Below, piece after piece: positions 24,376-40,000 of a stretch of DNA of 64,000 nucleotides (positions are counted from its first letter, which is position 1; each line of letters begins with the position of its first letter). Where the stretch lies: positions 1 through 64,000 of the forward strand of contig NW_026515495.1 of NCBI RefSeq assembly GCF_014898815.1. Direction: 5' to 3'. The notes beneath the pieces were generated by a model. The model was given only the letters and a program-made list of their open reading frames with translations. It did no database searches and was not told the origin of the DNA. This DNA comes from Panonychus citri (lineage: Eukaryota; Arthropoda; Arachnida; Trombidiformes; Tetranychidae). Made by a program: the position numbers and the translations under genes.

Positions 24376-27300
24376 GAAATCACCGTTATTTCTAGTCAAC
24401 AGGGAGTGATGAAAAGTGATAAGAAAAATGTTATTTTCTTGTTATAATGAAACTTTCATCATGATTATCATCATTATCTTCATCATCCTCATCCCAAAAT
24501 ACTGTTTACTTTTCTACTCTCATGTGACAATGAACAAATCGTTATATTTATCCATCATCAGTGTATTTTCATTTCTTGCTCATCTCTGTCTCTCTTATCA
24601 TCTTAATCGGTATCATCAACTTATCATTTTGCTGATAAATTATGAAAATAATTTCCAATCAATAATCAATAATCATTATCATCATTCAATTTAACCTGAA
24701 ACTTTTGAAACCTTGATGATTTGTTTATTTAGGTTACTGTTTTTGTTTACAAACGATCAGTAGGAAAATACAGATCGTTTAATATTCACACAGTGAATTG
24801 AATCAGTGTTAATGATGATCATTGATTTAAATAATCATCAAATTAACAGTGTTGTTGATCATGTTTACCATTGATGTTTAATATACAGTGTTAATCAGTT
24901 TTCTCCCTGATTACAATCAAGTCTCAAACCTTTAGTCCTTAACCATTAACTAGACTCAGTTCATGGTTCGTTTAATTTGTATAGCAAACAATTAATTGTT
25001 ACTAATATAATCTATTATTTAAGATTTCGGGTGGAAAAATAAATTGTTGCGTGACTTAAATAACTAACTTATCCCAAAGTCGAGGATAAAGTCTGAAATT
25101 TCATCATAATCATCAACATGATGATCATTGATTGTCAAACTTACACAATCAATGAAAAGACAAATCCACAGACAATTTCTACTTTATTTCAGAGAACTCA
25201 TTATAAGACTTTTCTATTAATACTATCATCAAAATTGACGCCTTATCATGACAAAGTTCATGTTTTTTCATGTAATTCTGGTTCAATAGAACACTTTTTC
25301 TCATCATTTTGATATAACATTATTTTCTCTCTCTCTCTCTCTCTCTCTCTCTACCAAATCAAATGTAATCTTTATATTAAACTTGGCACAACTTGTAAAC
25401 ATCATTTGTTTTGTTTTCACCGAGATACTTATTAACATTCATGACTATTTACCATGTTTATAATAAGTCAATTTTTATACCACTATTATGTCAATCAAAT
25501 GATATTCATGTCCATCTTGGTCATCTAATTATCTAACTCTTATCCACATCATTGTCATCAGTGATTATCCTAATTTTTAGTGTTTAACTGGACTAATGAA
25601 ATTCAATATGTAAGCTTATTTCATGTGATGAATTGAATTCATTATATGTATCTTGGTAATTAATGTCTTTCAATATTGTTATTTAGCTTTAAGAGACACT
25701 ATTATCATTCATACAGTTGTAATCATGAGAGATTCAGTTATCGAGCTGATTATATGATAATAGAAGTAAAAAAAATAACAATGTTACTCTAATCAATTTG
25801 TTGTTACATTTATTTTCTTGAGTGAGTACTTCAAGATTGACTTAAACTACTAATAGATTGTTATTTATATATATTTTATCCTTTTGTGAGAGAAGGCAAA
25901 AAATTGATTCCAAGAAGAATGCTTTTTGAATACTCATCATTATGATCATCATGAAGATCATCATAATGATGAGTAATACTACTGAATTTGTGTCAATCAT
26001 TATTCACCAAATAATCTGATTCGAAAGGAACGAAAAAAAAAATTACATCAACGAATATGTTCAATAATAGTTACTTGATGGTTTACCATGGATTTCCTAA
26101 ATTCTGACAGTAGATTATCAACTCAGTATAATATTCTGATCGTTATCGTGATATGAAATAAAGTAAATCGGATTTATGAGCAAGGTTATTGATAGAAATG
26201 AAGATAAAAGGTATTTATCATCCTTGAAGATGATGAAAATATGAGACGAGCTGATGAAAAGTAATTTTAGTTATTAATTATAGAAAAATGATCTTAACGA
26301 TAAATCCTGAATTCTCATCATAATAAAATAGTAACAATCATCAGCTGAGAATCCATGAAAGATGATCATATGTTGATTACTCTTTGATGACATTTTCAAT
26401 CTTGATTTTCTTTACTTTCTTCAGATTAATCTTCCCTGTAGAAATGATTATCTCATTCACCATCAATCAACCTGAGAGAGAGAGAGAGAGAGAAAAAAAC
26501 GATAATCTTTCAGTTATCATGAATATACACTTTTTCTCATGATTACCTTTACCTGAATCTCAATGATGACTGGAAAATCATTGATGTTATCTAATAGTTG
26601 AAATTTAACTTGACCGATAATCAATTGAATCTTTAATTGGTCACAAGTTTGTTATTGAAAATTTCAACCTTTTCATGATATTACTTATGATTTAATTCAA
26701 TAAGAAATTGATAAATAATAAACTAAAAATGAAACGGGAAAAAATCATCAGACCATATTGATTGTGTTCACATTGTAATATGATGATTGCTATTGAATTG
26801 ATAGTTACTTACGATATTGAAGTTCAATGTTTTCACTCATCAAACTTGAAATTGTTAAAAATGAACATGAAAACTTGGTGAAAAATCAGAAGAAAGAAAA
26901 ACTATTTTCACCCAATCATCTTATTCAATAGAAAATAAAAATATGAACTCACATATTTATCTTTTCATCCTTTCATCTTGATTTTATGAATGAAAAATAA
27001 ATAAGAAAATCATCTATCATGTTCCTCATAAATCCATGAGGATATACAATCAGAATACAGAATATGAATATTAAACACAATCAACTGAAACATTATTATC
27101 ATGAGAATCTATCATAATCTTAGGTTTGCAATTCTCATTTAATTCAATCTGTAATTGACAAATTCACGCTACAATTTTCATCATTATCTACAAGAACATA
27201 ACCATGAACAGATATCATCATGTAGGGAGAGAGAAGATGATGATCAGTAAGATGATGAAAAAAAAGAGAAAAGGTTGAAAATGATAGAAATCGGAATCCA

Positions 27301-27517
27301 TTGTTGTTCATATCAATCATATTGGTCTGCAATTATTGATTAAGCTGTTAAATGAAATATGATTGTGATGAGGATGAAGATGAGATGGAAAAAGTAATCT
27401 CAACATTTTCATCGTTTTACTGAACAAGGAACCAGAATTGTGACCATGGATCGGTACCATGTTTATGCACTTAGAGTTGGGTGTTATTGAAAATGAACCA
27501 GTTAGCATCTGGTTTCT

Positions 27518-27560
<43 letters not shown>

Positions 27561-28238
27561 GAACATTGAACATTATCGATCGATATATTATCTATATAAT
27601 AATATTACTCGAACTACATTGTAGCAACTTATCTTAACGAAAAAGATATTCATGTAATCTAACCTGTGAGACTAAATTCTGGTACAATTTCACACTCTAT
27701 TCGTATCTCTAAGGTTCACAAATAACCTTTTCTTAACCCACTCCCACCTACTCGAAGCCACTTCTTTTACTGTATCATTTGAATCATGTTTTCACTCCTT
27801 CAGTTTTTTTTCCTCTTCATGTTGATTCAGTTCAAATTCACTCCCAGTGTATCAAACTCTTAACTTCCTGTTAATATTACAACTTGTGGACATGAACTTT
27901 TGATTTTTTTCTTTATTGAAAGATGAGGCAAAAAAGAAACGACGAAACAAACAAAATATATATTGTAAAGTTGGAATTCAATAATATCCGTAGAAAATTA
28001 TTACTATTAAATCATGTTACTTTTTTCCTCTTTCAAGGTAACAGGGTTCAGGGTAGTATCGATTTTTGCCTGAAAAGAAAAGGGAGATGATGATGATGAT
28101 GGAGAAGAGGAAAAGAATTTTTTTCTCAACTTGCAACAAGACAAGACATGATCATTGGTATCATGTCTTTATCCTTATTCAGTGGGAAATTCAGCAACAG
28201 GAAGGAATGAAAGATAGAACAGGAAAATAAAAGGAATC

Positions 28239-28273
<35 letters not shown>

Positions 28274-31200
28274 TCGAAGAAACTTAATCTTGCTCACTCT
28301 TGAGATGAGAAGGAGAAAAAACTTAAAATTTGGGAGTTTATATGTAGAATGTTAAGAAGATGAAAAGGAGAAAAAGCAAAAGAAGCAGAAAAATCGACAT
28401 GAATCTAAAATTTTCGAAAAGAAAAAAAGAAGATGCGCTGAATGGGGTTCAATTCGAAGAAGAATAAAGTCAAGGTGGAAATAGAAGTAAATATTTATGC
28501 CCGAAGGGTATTGACTAGCCAACTGAATGATTGGTGAAATTGAGGTTATTTTGTTGGAATCTCTTCCTTTTCAGAACTTTTTTCTTCCCAATGTCTTATT
28601 CAAGGTAAATATCTGACATGAAAAGTAGAAAAGAAAACTTAAAGTTATATTGGCTGAAAAAGTCGAAACTTTTACTCTCTTTTCTGCTTCAAATTTCTCT
28701 CTCTCTCTCTTCTTCATTTTCCTTTCCTTATCTCACTTATTCTCTTTAGTTTTCTTGAAATTCTATTCTTTTATCATCTTCTTCTTCTACTTGAACTAAA
28801 ACTTTACTCTCTACGATTACGTTACTCCTTTAATCTCATCTGTCAACAATCATTTCGTTCACAAAATCTTATCTTCACCCTCTCATTGGGATTGATTTTC
28901 ACTTGCATTAAATTTATCATGATAATTATCATGATGATTGTATCAAAATCCACTAATCGTTATTAATTAACATCATTATCTCTTCAAACTTTCACGGGAA
29001 TGATGAGAAAACAACGAAATAGTATTAATAATAATTATCTATTCTCGTTTAATTATATTACAGACGAAACATTAATCATTTGTATTCATACAAATTCTGA
29101 TCAATATGAATACAAATTATCACCAGATTATCATAATTATCTGTAGATACAGTGTATCGTTAATTAGATTTGTTTTCATTTTTATATAATATAATGAATT
29201 ACTTTCAATGAATTTTTTATAATATCTCTTTCTGAGAGATTCATGTAAGAAATTTGTAATATATTCATCATGATGAACATGATTGTCTATCTGATGACCT
29301 TTTACTCTCAATTTTTGACAGAATTAAATCAATCAAATGGTTCATCTTTGAACATACACTAAATTCTGTCGATTCTGATGCTCAGCATGATGATGAGAAT
29401 GACAAAAAAGTAGATGAGGACGATACGTGGAGCAAGAAAATGACCAAGAACTATGATGGATTGGAATTGGTGTTTATTCATTTGGGAGTGTGAATGTTAT
29501 TCCAACTTGTCATTGACATATGAATCCAGTCAATTCCCTTCATCCTTGATTTAATTATCATCATGATCAGAATTCTCATTTGGATCATTTTCCACCGTAA
29601 AAATCATCATCATCATTTTGAAACATGAAATACACTTTCCCTTGATCAATTTCCTTCATCTGATCAAACCAGTAATGTATTAACAATAAATTACCATCAA
29701 TATGATCACCATGATGCAAATTCAGAATGCAAATGAATATCTCATGATCGTCATCTTTTACCTATTAACTCAAATCATCAATCGTTGAATTTGATCAAGT
29801 GAAAAAACTTTGATCAATTTTCAGATTGATTGGTTCAATTGATTTCATAAATTCATTCAACATTCATTTTAACCAAAAAAAAATGATGAAGTTTGTTAAT
29901 CCAATTGAACCTAATTGTTGATCGTTCATTCATCAATAACTTTACTACAATTTACTATTAATAGAAATTAATTTTCACTTTAACATAATCTCATCACAAT
30001 TTTCATCTAATCTTGTTAACCCAAAAGTTAATACCTACTAACAATAAGCTCAGTTGATTTTGTCATTGATCATTCAAAGATTTAATCAAATTTTGCTTGA
30101 TAAATCATTCCAACATTGATACAATACAGAGCTATTCAGCTATTTTCGCCGATGTTTTTTTGCGATCTTCTCAGCAACTATAAGTCCTAGTTAGGCACTC
30201 ATGTTTTCTAAATACAGATTAGTAACTTGATTACAAACAGAATCAGAGTTGAGATTAGTAGTGAATGAAAAGTTGAAATGGTTTGAAAACAACTGATGAC
30301 ATTTTAATAGGAAGCAAGGAAAGTGAAATGAAATTAACCAAATGTCCGAATCAACTTGATCTTTTTATGACAATTGAGTATCTCTTAAACTTATGTCAAT
30401 CAAGCCTTGAGGCTTTAGTACTTATAGTTGCTGAGAAGATCGCAAAAAACATTGGCGAAAATAGCTGAATAGCTCTGTACATCGCATTGAGAAAAAAACT
30501 CTGTCACTTTCACTCTTTCGAAAAATTTATCTCCATGTATTTATCACTAAATTGATATTGAATAATGAGATTTTAATAGCTCCTCTCATATTCATTTGTC
30601 TCATAAATGCTATCATGAATCGATGAACTTTTTTGAATAACATTTATAACTAATGGATTATCAAGTAAATCTTATTACAAACTGAATCAGTTCAATTCTT
30701 ACTTGACTATCAACAGATTATGAATGATAATTTCTGGTAATCTATTATTACCTTGATGAGTATTATTAATATTTCATCACCAGAACTTTTTTTAATCTGA
30801 TAACAAAAATATCTTATGATACATTTTTATCATTTGTATCATTTTTTTTCATGTTTATATTGAACGATTTGGATGAAACTAATTAACTGTAAACTTTTGA
30901 TTGATACCCATAATCACCCCGAGGCATTTTCATTGAAATGTAAAAGTTTTCAAGACCAAATCTTGTAGTGAGAAAATGATGATAATAAATATCATGCAAA
31001 TACCATTAACACTTCGATTTATGTCTAGAAAATTTTCTCAATCTCCATGAAATTTTGTTCCCTTTTTCCATTTATCCATTTTGTGAATGTTCATTCAGGT
31101 TAATACCTGATACCTTTGTTATCCTAATGGATGAAGCATATTTCATGGAAAAGTCTGAACCATTCCATTGAAATGATTCAAACTCAGAGGATGAAGAGAA

Positions 31201-32958
31201 AAAAAATCACATTTCAGTCAATTATTCTTTTACCTTTCATGTAGTTTCTTGTATGTACTTTTATCATGTAACCATTATCAATATAAAATCATCATCATCT
31301 TCAGTATCATTATCATCTCTCATCCCTGGTAACCATGATGATGATTGAACAGATCATCATCATGTTCAATCATTATGTTGATCCATTTAAATTTCAGCAT
31401 CGGATTATGTTGCTTTGTGTCTCATCCAAATGCTATTTTTTAGTTGAATCATGAAATCATTTCAATAGTAACCAGAATAACGATAATAACAATTATTTTC
31501 ATGTCCATTCATTGAATCTGAAGATTGAATCTTATCAGAAAATCACTGAATCATCGTATGAGTATACACCATGTTCATGATAAACAGTGGATATATAATA
31601 AATCGTGAGGATTGAAAGATGATTGTTGATCGTTGATTTAATTGTACGATTCAGCAATTAACGAATTGAACAAATCATTACCATCCTTTACATAACCTTC
31701 ACATTATGATAACTGGATTGAGTTGTTTTCATTTTCTGTTTATATTACTGATTATTAAGTCTGCTTGTTCAACAATCAGCCCAATCAATTATCATGAAAT
31801 CTTTCAATCTATTCCTATTATATTCATCATGCAAACTCTTGAATATATATTGAATGTATTCACTTGTAAATTGTTTACTCATCATCTTAATCAGATATCA
31901 ACCAATAATACTATTAACTCCAAGTGTCTCTCTCTCTCTCTCTCTAAGATGAAGATAAACTTATAATATATTGGATGAAAAGATTACCATTGTAATTGTG
32001 AGTCTCATTCAGCTAAAAGATTTAATTGAAAATAGGGGAAATTAAGAATCAAATTAAATCAAACTTGAATTTAGATTATTCGGATAATTTGAATATTCCA
32101 TGAATACAAATTGAATCTTGACTTGATTACAATCAATTTAATGGTAGTTAATTGGTGTGAACAAAATGATTAAAGTTTAACATATCTAAAGAAACTAAAG
32201 AAATTACAATTTGTCTACCATTAAAATCAAATTTCGGTAACTTAATGGTAACAACAACATTGATAATGATTACATGGCTTTTGGAACCATTGTTTTCTTT
32301 GTAATATGTCAGGTAAATTGCATGATGATGGTGGTTACCTTGAGAACTATCTCTCTCTCTCTCTCTATTCTGAGTGTTTCTTTTGATAACATATCATCAT
32401 CATCATCATCATTATTATATTACTATTATGATGCAACTAGATAATGGATAAAGAAAGTAATCCGAAAAGATAGTTTTCCATCACATGGAAACATGCTATT
32501 CATCCTAACGAAAACAAAATAAGTACACTTTTCTAGCTTCTTCTCAGAATCGTCATGATTGAATGGTGGAATATGAAAACATGATGCTTTCCTCGCTGTT
32601 TATTATCATTATTTGTTGTGTTGATTTTTGCTCTTAATTGTAAACGATGGAAGCAAAAATCTCCGCTTCCAGATTAGTTGATAATAGTTGATAACACTTA
32701 TGATTAAACTAATAGTGTATCTCTTACGTTCACTGAACAGGTAATGTTGAATAATTGAATAGGGAATCTATTTATCTTTAACCTACTTTTTTTCTTCCGG
32801 TTAAACTCTCATCTTTTTCTCTCCCCCCATGTCTGTTCATCTCAGAACTTTTATCTCATGAACTGAATGCTAACGATTTCCAAGGATTGACCTTTGTCTT
32901 CCTCTTTCTATTTCTCTTCCATTTTCTTTCTTACTGAAAAACCACTTGAAAGGTTTTC

Positions 32959-33006
<48 letters not shown>

Positions 33007-36000
33007 ATTCATCTTCTTTATCATTTCTATCTTCATTCTTCTCCCTGAACTTCATTCACATGTATGGATTGTATCAACTATGGATTCTCTTTTGATTTCA
33101 GTTTCGTATTCAACTTGAATATAAATTCAATTGAATCATTTTCTGTTACGATGTATTTTCAATCAATACAAATATTTTCACTCAGAAAAGGATATTATTA
33201 AAATTAAGGATCAAGCAAAATTTTCAATCATTTACAATTTCACTTTACCAACTTTATTTATATTATATTTTATCATTAGGTTTCCAATTGCAGTAAATCA
33301 GTCTAGATTATTATTATTCAAATACTTGAAAAAGATTATCTCACCTAATCCCTTCAATTATACTTCTTTCTGATGTTTATCATCATCTTATCAATTTAAT
33401 TCCAGTAATTACAATGCTTATCATTTCATTCAGGAGTTTTATCCTTCATCTAATGATATAATAAGGATCGGTGTTATTGCCGTAATTATATTTATAATGG
33501 TTACACTTAGTGAGTCAAGTGTAATTTCATGTTAGTTTTTTTTTGAAACATTTTACTTGGTTATTAACGATTCCATGGTAATTATAATGATAATATTTCT
33601 CAGAACTTTGTGAGTTTTGATTCTGCTATTTTCTGGAGTTTTGAAATTTTTGATTATCTTTATGATGAAAGTGTTTCAAGCAAAGTTAAATTGTCTATTG
33701 AATGTGATCATTGATTATTGATACGATTCCAACTGAACCTTTAATCTGTTTGTTTTATTACTTTGGTTTTGATTTTCATTCACTTATTGACCATTGGTCA
33801 TTTCATGAAATTCAATAGAAACTCAATGATTTTAATGATACAGTTATATAAGAAATGGTTCATTGATTGATAAAAATTTACACAGATGAGATCAGATGAA
33901 TTGAAACTCAATCAACTTAATCATTTTGTGGCTCATGATTTTCATCGAGTAGCCTGAGAAAAAAATATTTCAAGATAAATGAACTTTTTTTCATGATAAT
34001 TGCATCTCAATACTATCATCATCAACTCAATTAACACAATAATTAGTTGGATTTTTCATCTATCAGAGTTTTCCGGAAAAATCATCATTAATTCATGTAT
34101 GATTTTTAATAGACATGATGAAATCAACTGAATAATTAATATGAATCAGTATCATTTGTATATCCTCATAGTTTTTGTCAATTTGCTTAATAACTGAACA
34201 AAAGTAACTCCAATTTCATGATGAAAGTATTACCCTGGTTCTTGATTGTGTTAATTTGTGTTTTATTAATTAACTATCAATTAATAATCTCTGCTTACAA
34301 ATGTATTCATATAATATTCATATGTCAATACCAGATTTAATTATCTCCTCATAGCTCATAATCAAATCAATAGGGTTCTAAGGTACATTAATTTATATCT
34401 ATGATTCCCATAAATTCATTGAAAAAATTTTCTTGAATTATCATGAAAAACTGATAACTCATTGAAATTAGAAGGAATAATTTCTTTGTATTCAGTAAAT
34501 TCTGAGAATTGGTATTCTACTTATCATAACAATGAATTATCATATATTTATATCAGAGGGAGAGTGATGATAAAAAAACAATCATTCCAAGAGCTGAATA
34601 ATATATTTGCTCCAAATGCCTTAGGGGTTTTTGATTAATCTAAAATGAATTTGATTGGTTACTAAGAGAAAAAGAAAACAACTTTTGAATGATAAATTCG
34701 GTGGGTATCACTTTACCCGCCGGGTGAATTGTCAATATATAATATGCTCATGCGAATCGTATATCAGAACAATTGAATAACAATCAATCGGTCAAGAAAA
34801 ACAACAATTAAAAACTTTAATTCGAACTGGCAACTTACCATAACAATCAGTTAATTGTTGTCGTAAAAAGCAATTATTGTTTATTGTTTTTACTTTCTTC
34901 TGATTTACTTAGACAAGCAACAATTAACTTAAAGAGTTTCTAATCAATCAGCAATCAACCTTGACTATCTAATTGTCAAACTTAATCAGCATTTAACTTG
35001 ATACGAAATCAAGAAAAAAAAAGTTATCAAGTTAAAGATCTGAGAGCTAATCAAACTAATTGTTAACTACAATTTCTAAAATTAACACTTATAATAATTA
35101 GTAGAGTAATTAATTGATCTTTTTTTATTATATGAACAATAAATTGATCGGATAATTGTGATTGTTTCAACTTGAATCACAATAAACTTTTCTTTTATTG
35201 TTTTATATTCATTTTCCCCCTGATTCTGGGTTTCAAAGTATTCAGAATTCAATTTGAATTCAGCCCACGTAAATATTTTCACCACAATAAATAAGACGAC
35301 AAAAAGAGACTCACCACCCACCTAAATAAACAGAATTGATAACAATACCAAAAGTAAACATGATAATTAATTGCTAAATTACATGGTGGTGGTCAAGCTC
35401 ATCATCATGAATTGTTTGTTTCCAACATTTAGATTAATCTGTCTCTTCAAAGATTGAAACTCAATTTTTGTTTCGCTCATAATTTGATTATCATGGATGA
35501 ATTTATACCCTGAATCTACCATGAAAAATCTGATTGACGTCATTTTTATCTCATATCATTGACATAGATTTTTTCTTGCCATTATTATCAATATTGCTTT
35601 AATAATAATAATAGTAACGATCTCACCTCTCAGAACTTTTTTTTCCTGTAAAAAGCTAATCATTTAATCATCTTGATTGAAAATTTTTCATTGCGTGAAT
35701 TATCATGATGATAATTGAACAATTCAGTTATCGATTTCAACTCACAACTCGAAAAACTTTTTTTCTGTTGTATTTCAGTTCCAAATCAAACTTGAACTCT
35801 TCCTTTATTTCATTCAGATTGTTATATGATGAATTATCATCATGATGATCTTTTCGGTGTAACTATGAAATTCAAGATGTTACCTATTTAATTTGCTTCC
35901 ATGTTACCAGAGGGTTTCTTTTACATGGAAAGTAATAGGAATCTCTTGTAAACTTTTATGACATAATTTCAAATTCAGTGACAGATGAAAAACTGTCAAT

Positions 36001-36966
36001 CAAAAGTACCAACAATATCAACAGAAAAATAGAATTTCCCTTTAATTCAAAGTCAAACATTCACAAATCATCATGAACTTTGTCATGTCTCTTTTTTAAT
36101 TCTCTGATTAAATTAACTCACTCACATATCAAGTATCTAATAAATTCTCTGTCCATTCATATATATATTAATATCTAATCGATTTCATGAGATTTTGGAA
36201 TGACTAAATTGTAACTAAACAATTAACAATCGATAATACTGATTAAGTTAATCAGAAACTTTGATCATTATCTTCATCTTAATCAACTGTTAATCTTTCG
36301 CCCTTTACAATGCTAAATCAAGATGACTATCTTATTGAGATAAATGCTAAACCATCAAAGTATTATATTTATATAAGATTAACAATTAAATTGTCGTTCG
36401 TTAAGTAAACTAATCTTAATTAGCTAATAGATAATTGCTCAATTAGTTGGCAGTTTTTTTTGTAGTAATTTATTTTGCTAATCTGATTAGAATGGCGATT
36501 TATAAATCCATATATTTAGATAGATAATGATATATAAACTTATGCCTGGATTATCAATAATTTAGGTTAACATTTAAGTTTAAGGTAAAAGTGTAAACAA
36601 TATAATAACCATAACAATTTAACTTTGATCAGTTTTAATCATTAATATTTATATTATGCTTTGAAAATTTGATTCACAATTTTTATGAAACAACAATTTA
36701 AATTGAATTACCTTAAGGCGTAAATATTATGAGGTGAAGGTGAGTTGAAGGTGGAAAAACTTTTTCTTCTCACCCTGCTAACTAATTCAGGTGAAATTCA
36801 TTGTAATCATATTAGTTTTCATGAGAAGAGAAGAAGAAGAAAATTCTTTTTTTCGATAAATATTAATTCGTAATCTTATCGATTCCCAAATTGAAATCCA
36901 ATATTTCAGAACTATTTTCTATCATGTATCTTATTCATCATTATCTCAATTCAGAGTATCTTATTT

Positions 36967-37041
<75 letters not shown>

Positions 37042-40000
37042 TGTTGATAATTTTATGAATCTTTTTAATCATGAAAGATGAAACTTTCTCAACGAATATT
37101 TTACTTTTCAGTGAGTTTAAGTGGTCCTTACAGTGTATCCCATTTGTTAATGTTGATTATTTGATGATTAAGCTTAGAAGTCATTAAATCAATTAATTAT
37201 TTTTCCATCTTCAATTCTGAATGAGAAATGAATCTTTCAATTTACTGAAATGTCATTTCAAGAGTCATGATGATGATAATGTCAAGGTTGAAAGTTGTTC
37301 AAGATATTCACTGACACACACACACACACACAAACTGACTCACTGAGAAGAGAGAATTGAAACTGAATCAATTGTAATCATTGGTGAATTTGGTAAAAAT
37401 TACAATCGTTAATCATGATTAACTCGCTAAGAACTCTTGATGTCTGATAAACTTCAATCATTAAGTCTAAATGTGATGTTGATTTTATCGAGTTGCAGAT
37501 TAAGATTTAATCTTCTTTTGACCTAGAAAATGAAGATTAACAATATTATCTTGCTCTTCTTATCTTCACCAATTCCACCATCAACAGTTGATAGATTATA
37601 ATCAATATCTGATAAAATAACAAGAAGACTGTTTATATTATAAGGTTTAATTGTCTATGAACAAATATTTACCCATTGGTAGATTCAATCAGAATCTACA
37701 TTCTGTATCTCATAGTATCAAGTACATTCATGTAATTTATTATTACAGAATTTGCATCAATCAATTGACCAATGGATAAAACAATCAACTGATTGATTAT
37801 TCACCATACATTAACTACTTTATCATTTTCTATTAAGGTATAATATATATATTAACATCCACTGACCATTAACCATAAAAAGACAATTGTAATTTGATTG
37901 AAATCCTGTTATTATTCAGTGTAAACAATTTACTTATTGTGATGATCATTATTATCCAAATACTGATTTTCTTTAAACTTTCACACTTCCAATATCTTAT
38001 TTACTCTCTTTCTAATAGTTATTTAAATTCATTCTCAAAGATTGTTACTTATTATTAACTTATGATAATCATGATTATCTGAATGAATTGAGTGTTTATC
38101 TTGATTTACAACTGAATTATATCTTAATCATTATTGATTTCAAATGGAAATTGAATCTGCTGAAGTTTTGATTGTTCTTAGAGGGGAAAAAAATACTTTC
38201 ATTTTCCAATCATTGGCTAGATTAACATTCACCTTGATGATTTCTCATGGAACATGGGATTTGTATTTGAATAGTTGTAATGGTGAGATTTTGTTATTTT
38301 CACCATGATAAATTTTAGATTTACTCAATTCCAGGATACTTTGGTATTCTTATTTATTATATTATGTTATTCATCTACTTGAAAACCACGAGAGAAACAT
38401 TGAGCTATATACAGTTTATAATAGAAAAGGAAAACGTTCTCAGTTGATTTTTCAGGTTTCATGGTGAATCTAAAATGAAGACAAAAGTAGAAAAATTATC
38501 ATGAAAAGTTATCTGTCCAGAGAAGAAAACAAGAGAATGATGAAAAGAGAAGTGAATCGAATTTATTCCAAAAGAATGAGTCTAATAGCATTCGAGTAGG
38601 AGAAAAAAAAAGTTCTAGTGAATATTTTATATATATTATACTCCAAAAGAATCTGAATAGCTTTCAGAAGGGGAGAGTAATTCAGCATTCAGGTTTCAAA
38701 CGATAATCATAATAATCATCATGATTATCATTCTCAAAGTATTCAGGGGGAAAATGCTCAGATAAATATGTATATTTAGTTTATATTATATTTATATCCT
38801 TTTTTTTCAACTCGATTCAACAATTTGGAGTGAAAGAAAAATAAATCCACCAGAATTATCATCTAACAATCAGGTGAATCATGATGATATTATCAACAGT
38901 AAGCTTTAAATTATCTCTCACTCTCTCACTCACTCTCTCTCAATGAAGTATCGTGATGATAATGATTCTATCTCTTCAATATTATTACCTAAATATTGAT
39001 AATAAATATAATTTAGTAACAAGAGTAATGGAGTAATTTTGGAAAGTGAAACTTTTTTTTTTGCTTCCCATTCCCCTTCATGATTATCATGAACTCAGCA
39101 AATGAGTGGAAACCTTGAAATCCTCCCAGACGATTCCAGATATTTATAAACTGTTCAATTATCACCATTATCCATGTATGATATTCATATTGAACAGGGA
39201 GAGGGTATTCAACATTCATCTTAACATTTTGAGTTAACCTTGAGTTTGTTGTTAGTTTATCATCGACCTCTCATCAATCATAATCCTTGTTTCTTTCATT
39301 ATCAACAAACATTTAATCAATTTGTTAGATTAATGTAATCAATTGATTAACAGAAAATGAAAATATTATCATAATCTATTTGCACAATGTCAATTCTGCT
39401 AATTACTGATTCACTTGAATTGTTTTCAATATCTTCCAATGAGTTTTGTTTAGCAAATCATTCATCGTCATGTTTATCTGTCAATCTTATTGATTGAAGT
39501 TGATTGATTATCAATAAACATCATCACAATTACCATCAATTTAAACTAATATACATAGACAACCATTGAGATTTTATGAATAAATAAAAATTCACAAAAT
39601 TCTGGATCAAAGTTTGACTTTGGAAACTCAATTAATCTTAAAGATTTTACAACAGCAATCAAACTAATTAAACAAAATTAAAGGACTTAAAGTGTAACTA
39701 AATTAACCGTTACGATGAATTCAGATTCATTTCAGTAATTGTTTACTGAAATTTTCTCATGTTAATCTAGTTAATTAACAACAATCAGAAACATTTTGAT
39801 TATGTTGAACACCAGAACATTAAATTCAAATTGTTACCAAAGTGTAATAATCAACACTTAATGTATTCAATGTTTGGAATGTTAATTTTAAATTGTAATG
39901 CAAACACAAACTAAATTATTATTAGTGTAATCATTTGGCTTTTACAATTACAATTAACCTAAATTGCTTGAGTATGAAAGGATTTAATGAACAAAAAAAA

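Noticed and set aside
30283..30468. 61-codon frame inside the inverted-repeat element as a transposase fragment
   Set aside because: It runs into the right terminal repeat and shows no DDE/D or helix-turn-helix signature that I can recognise.
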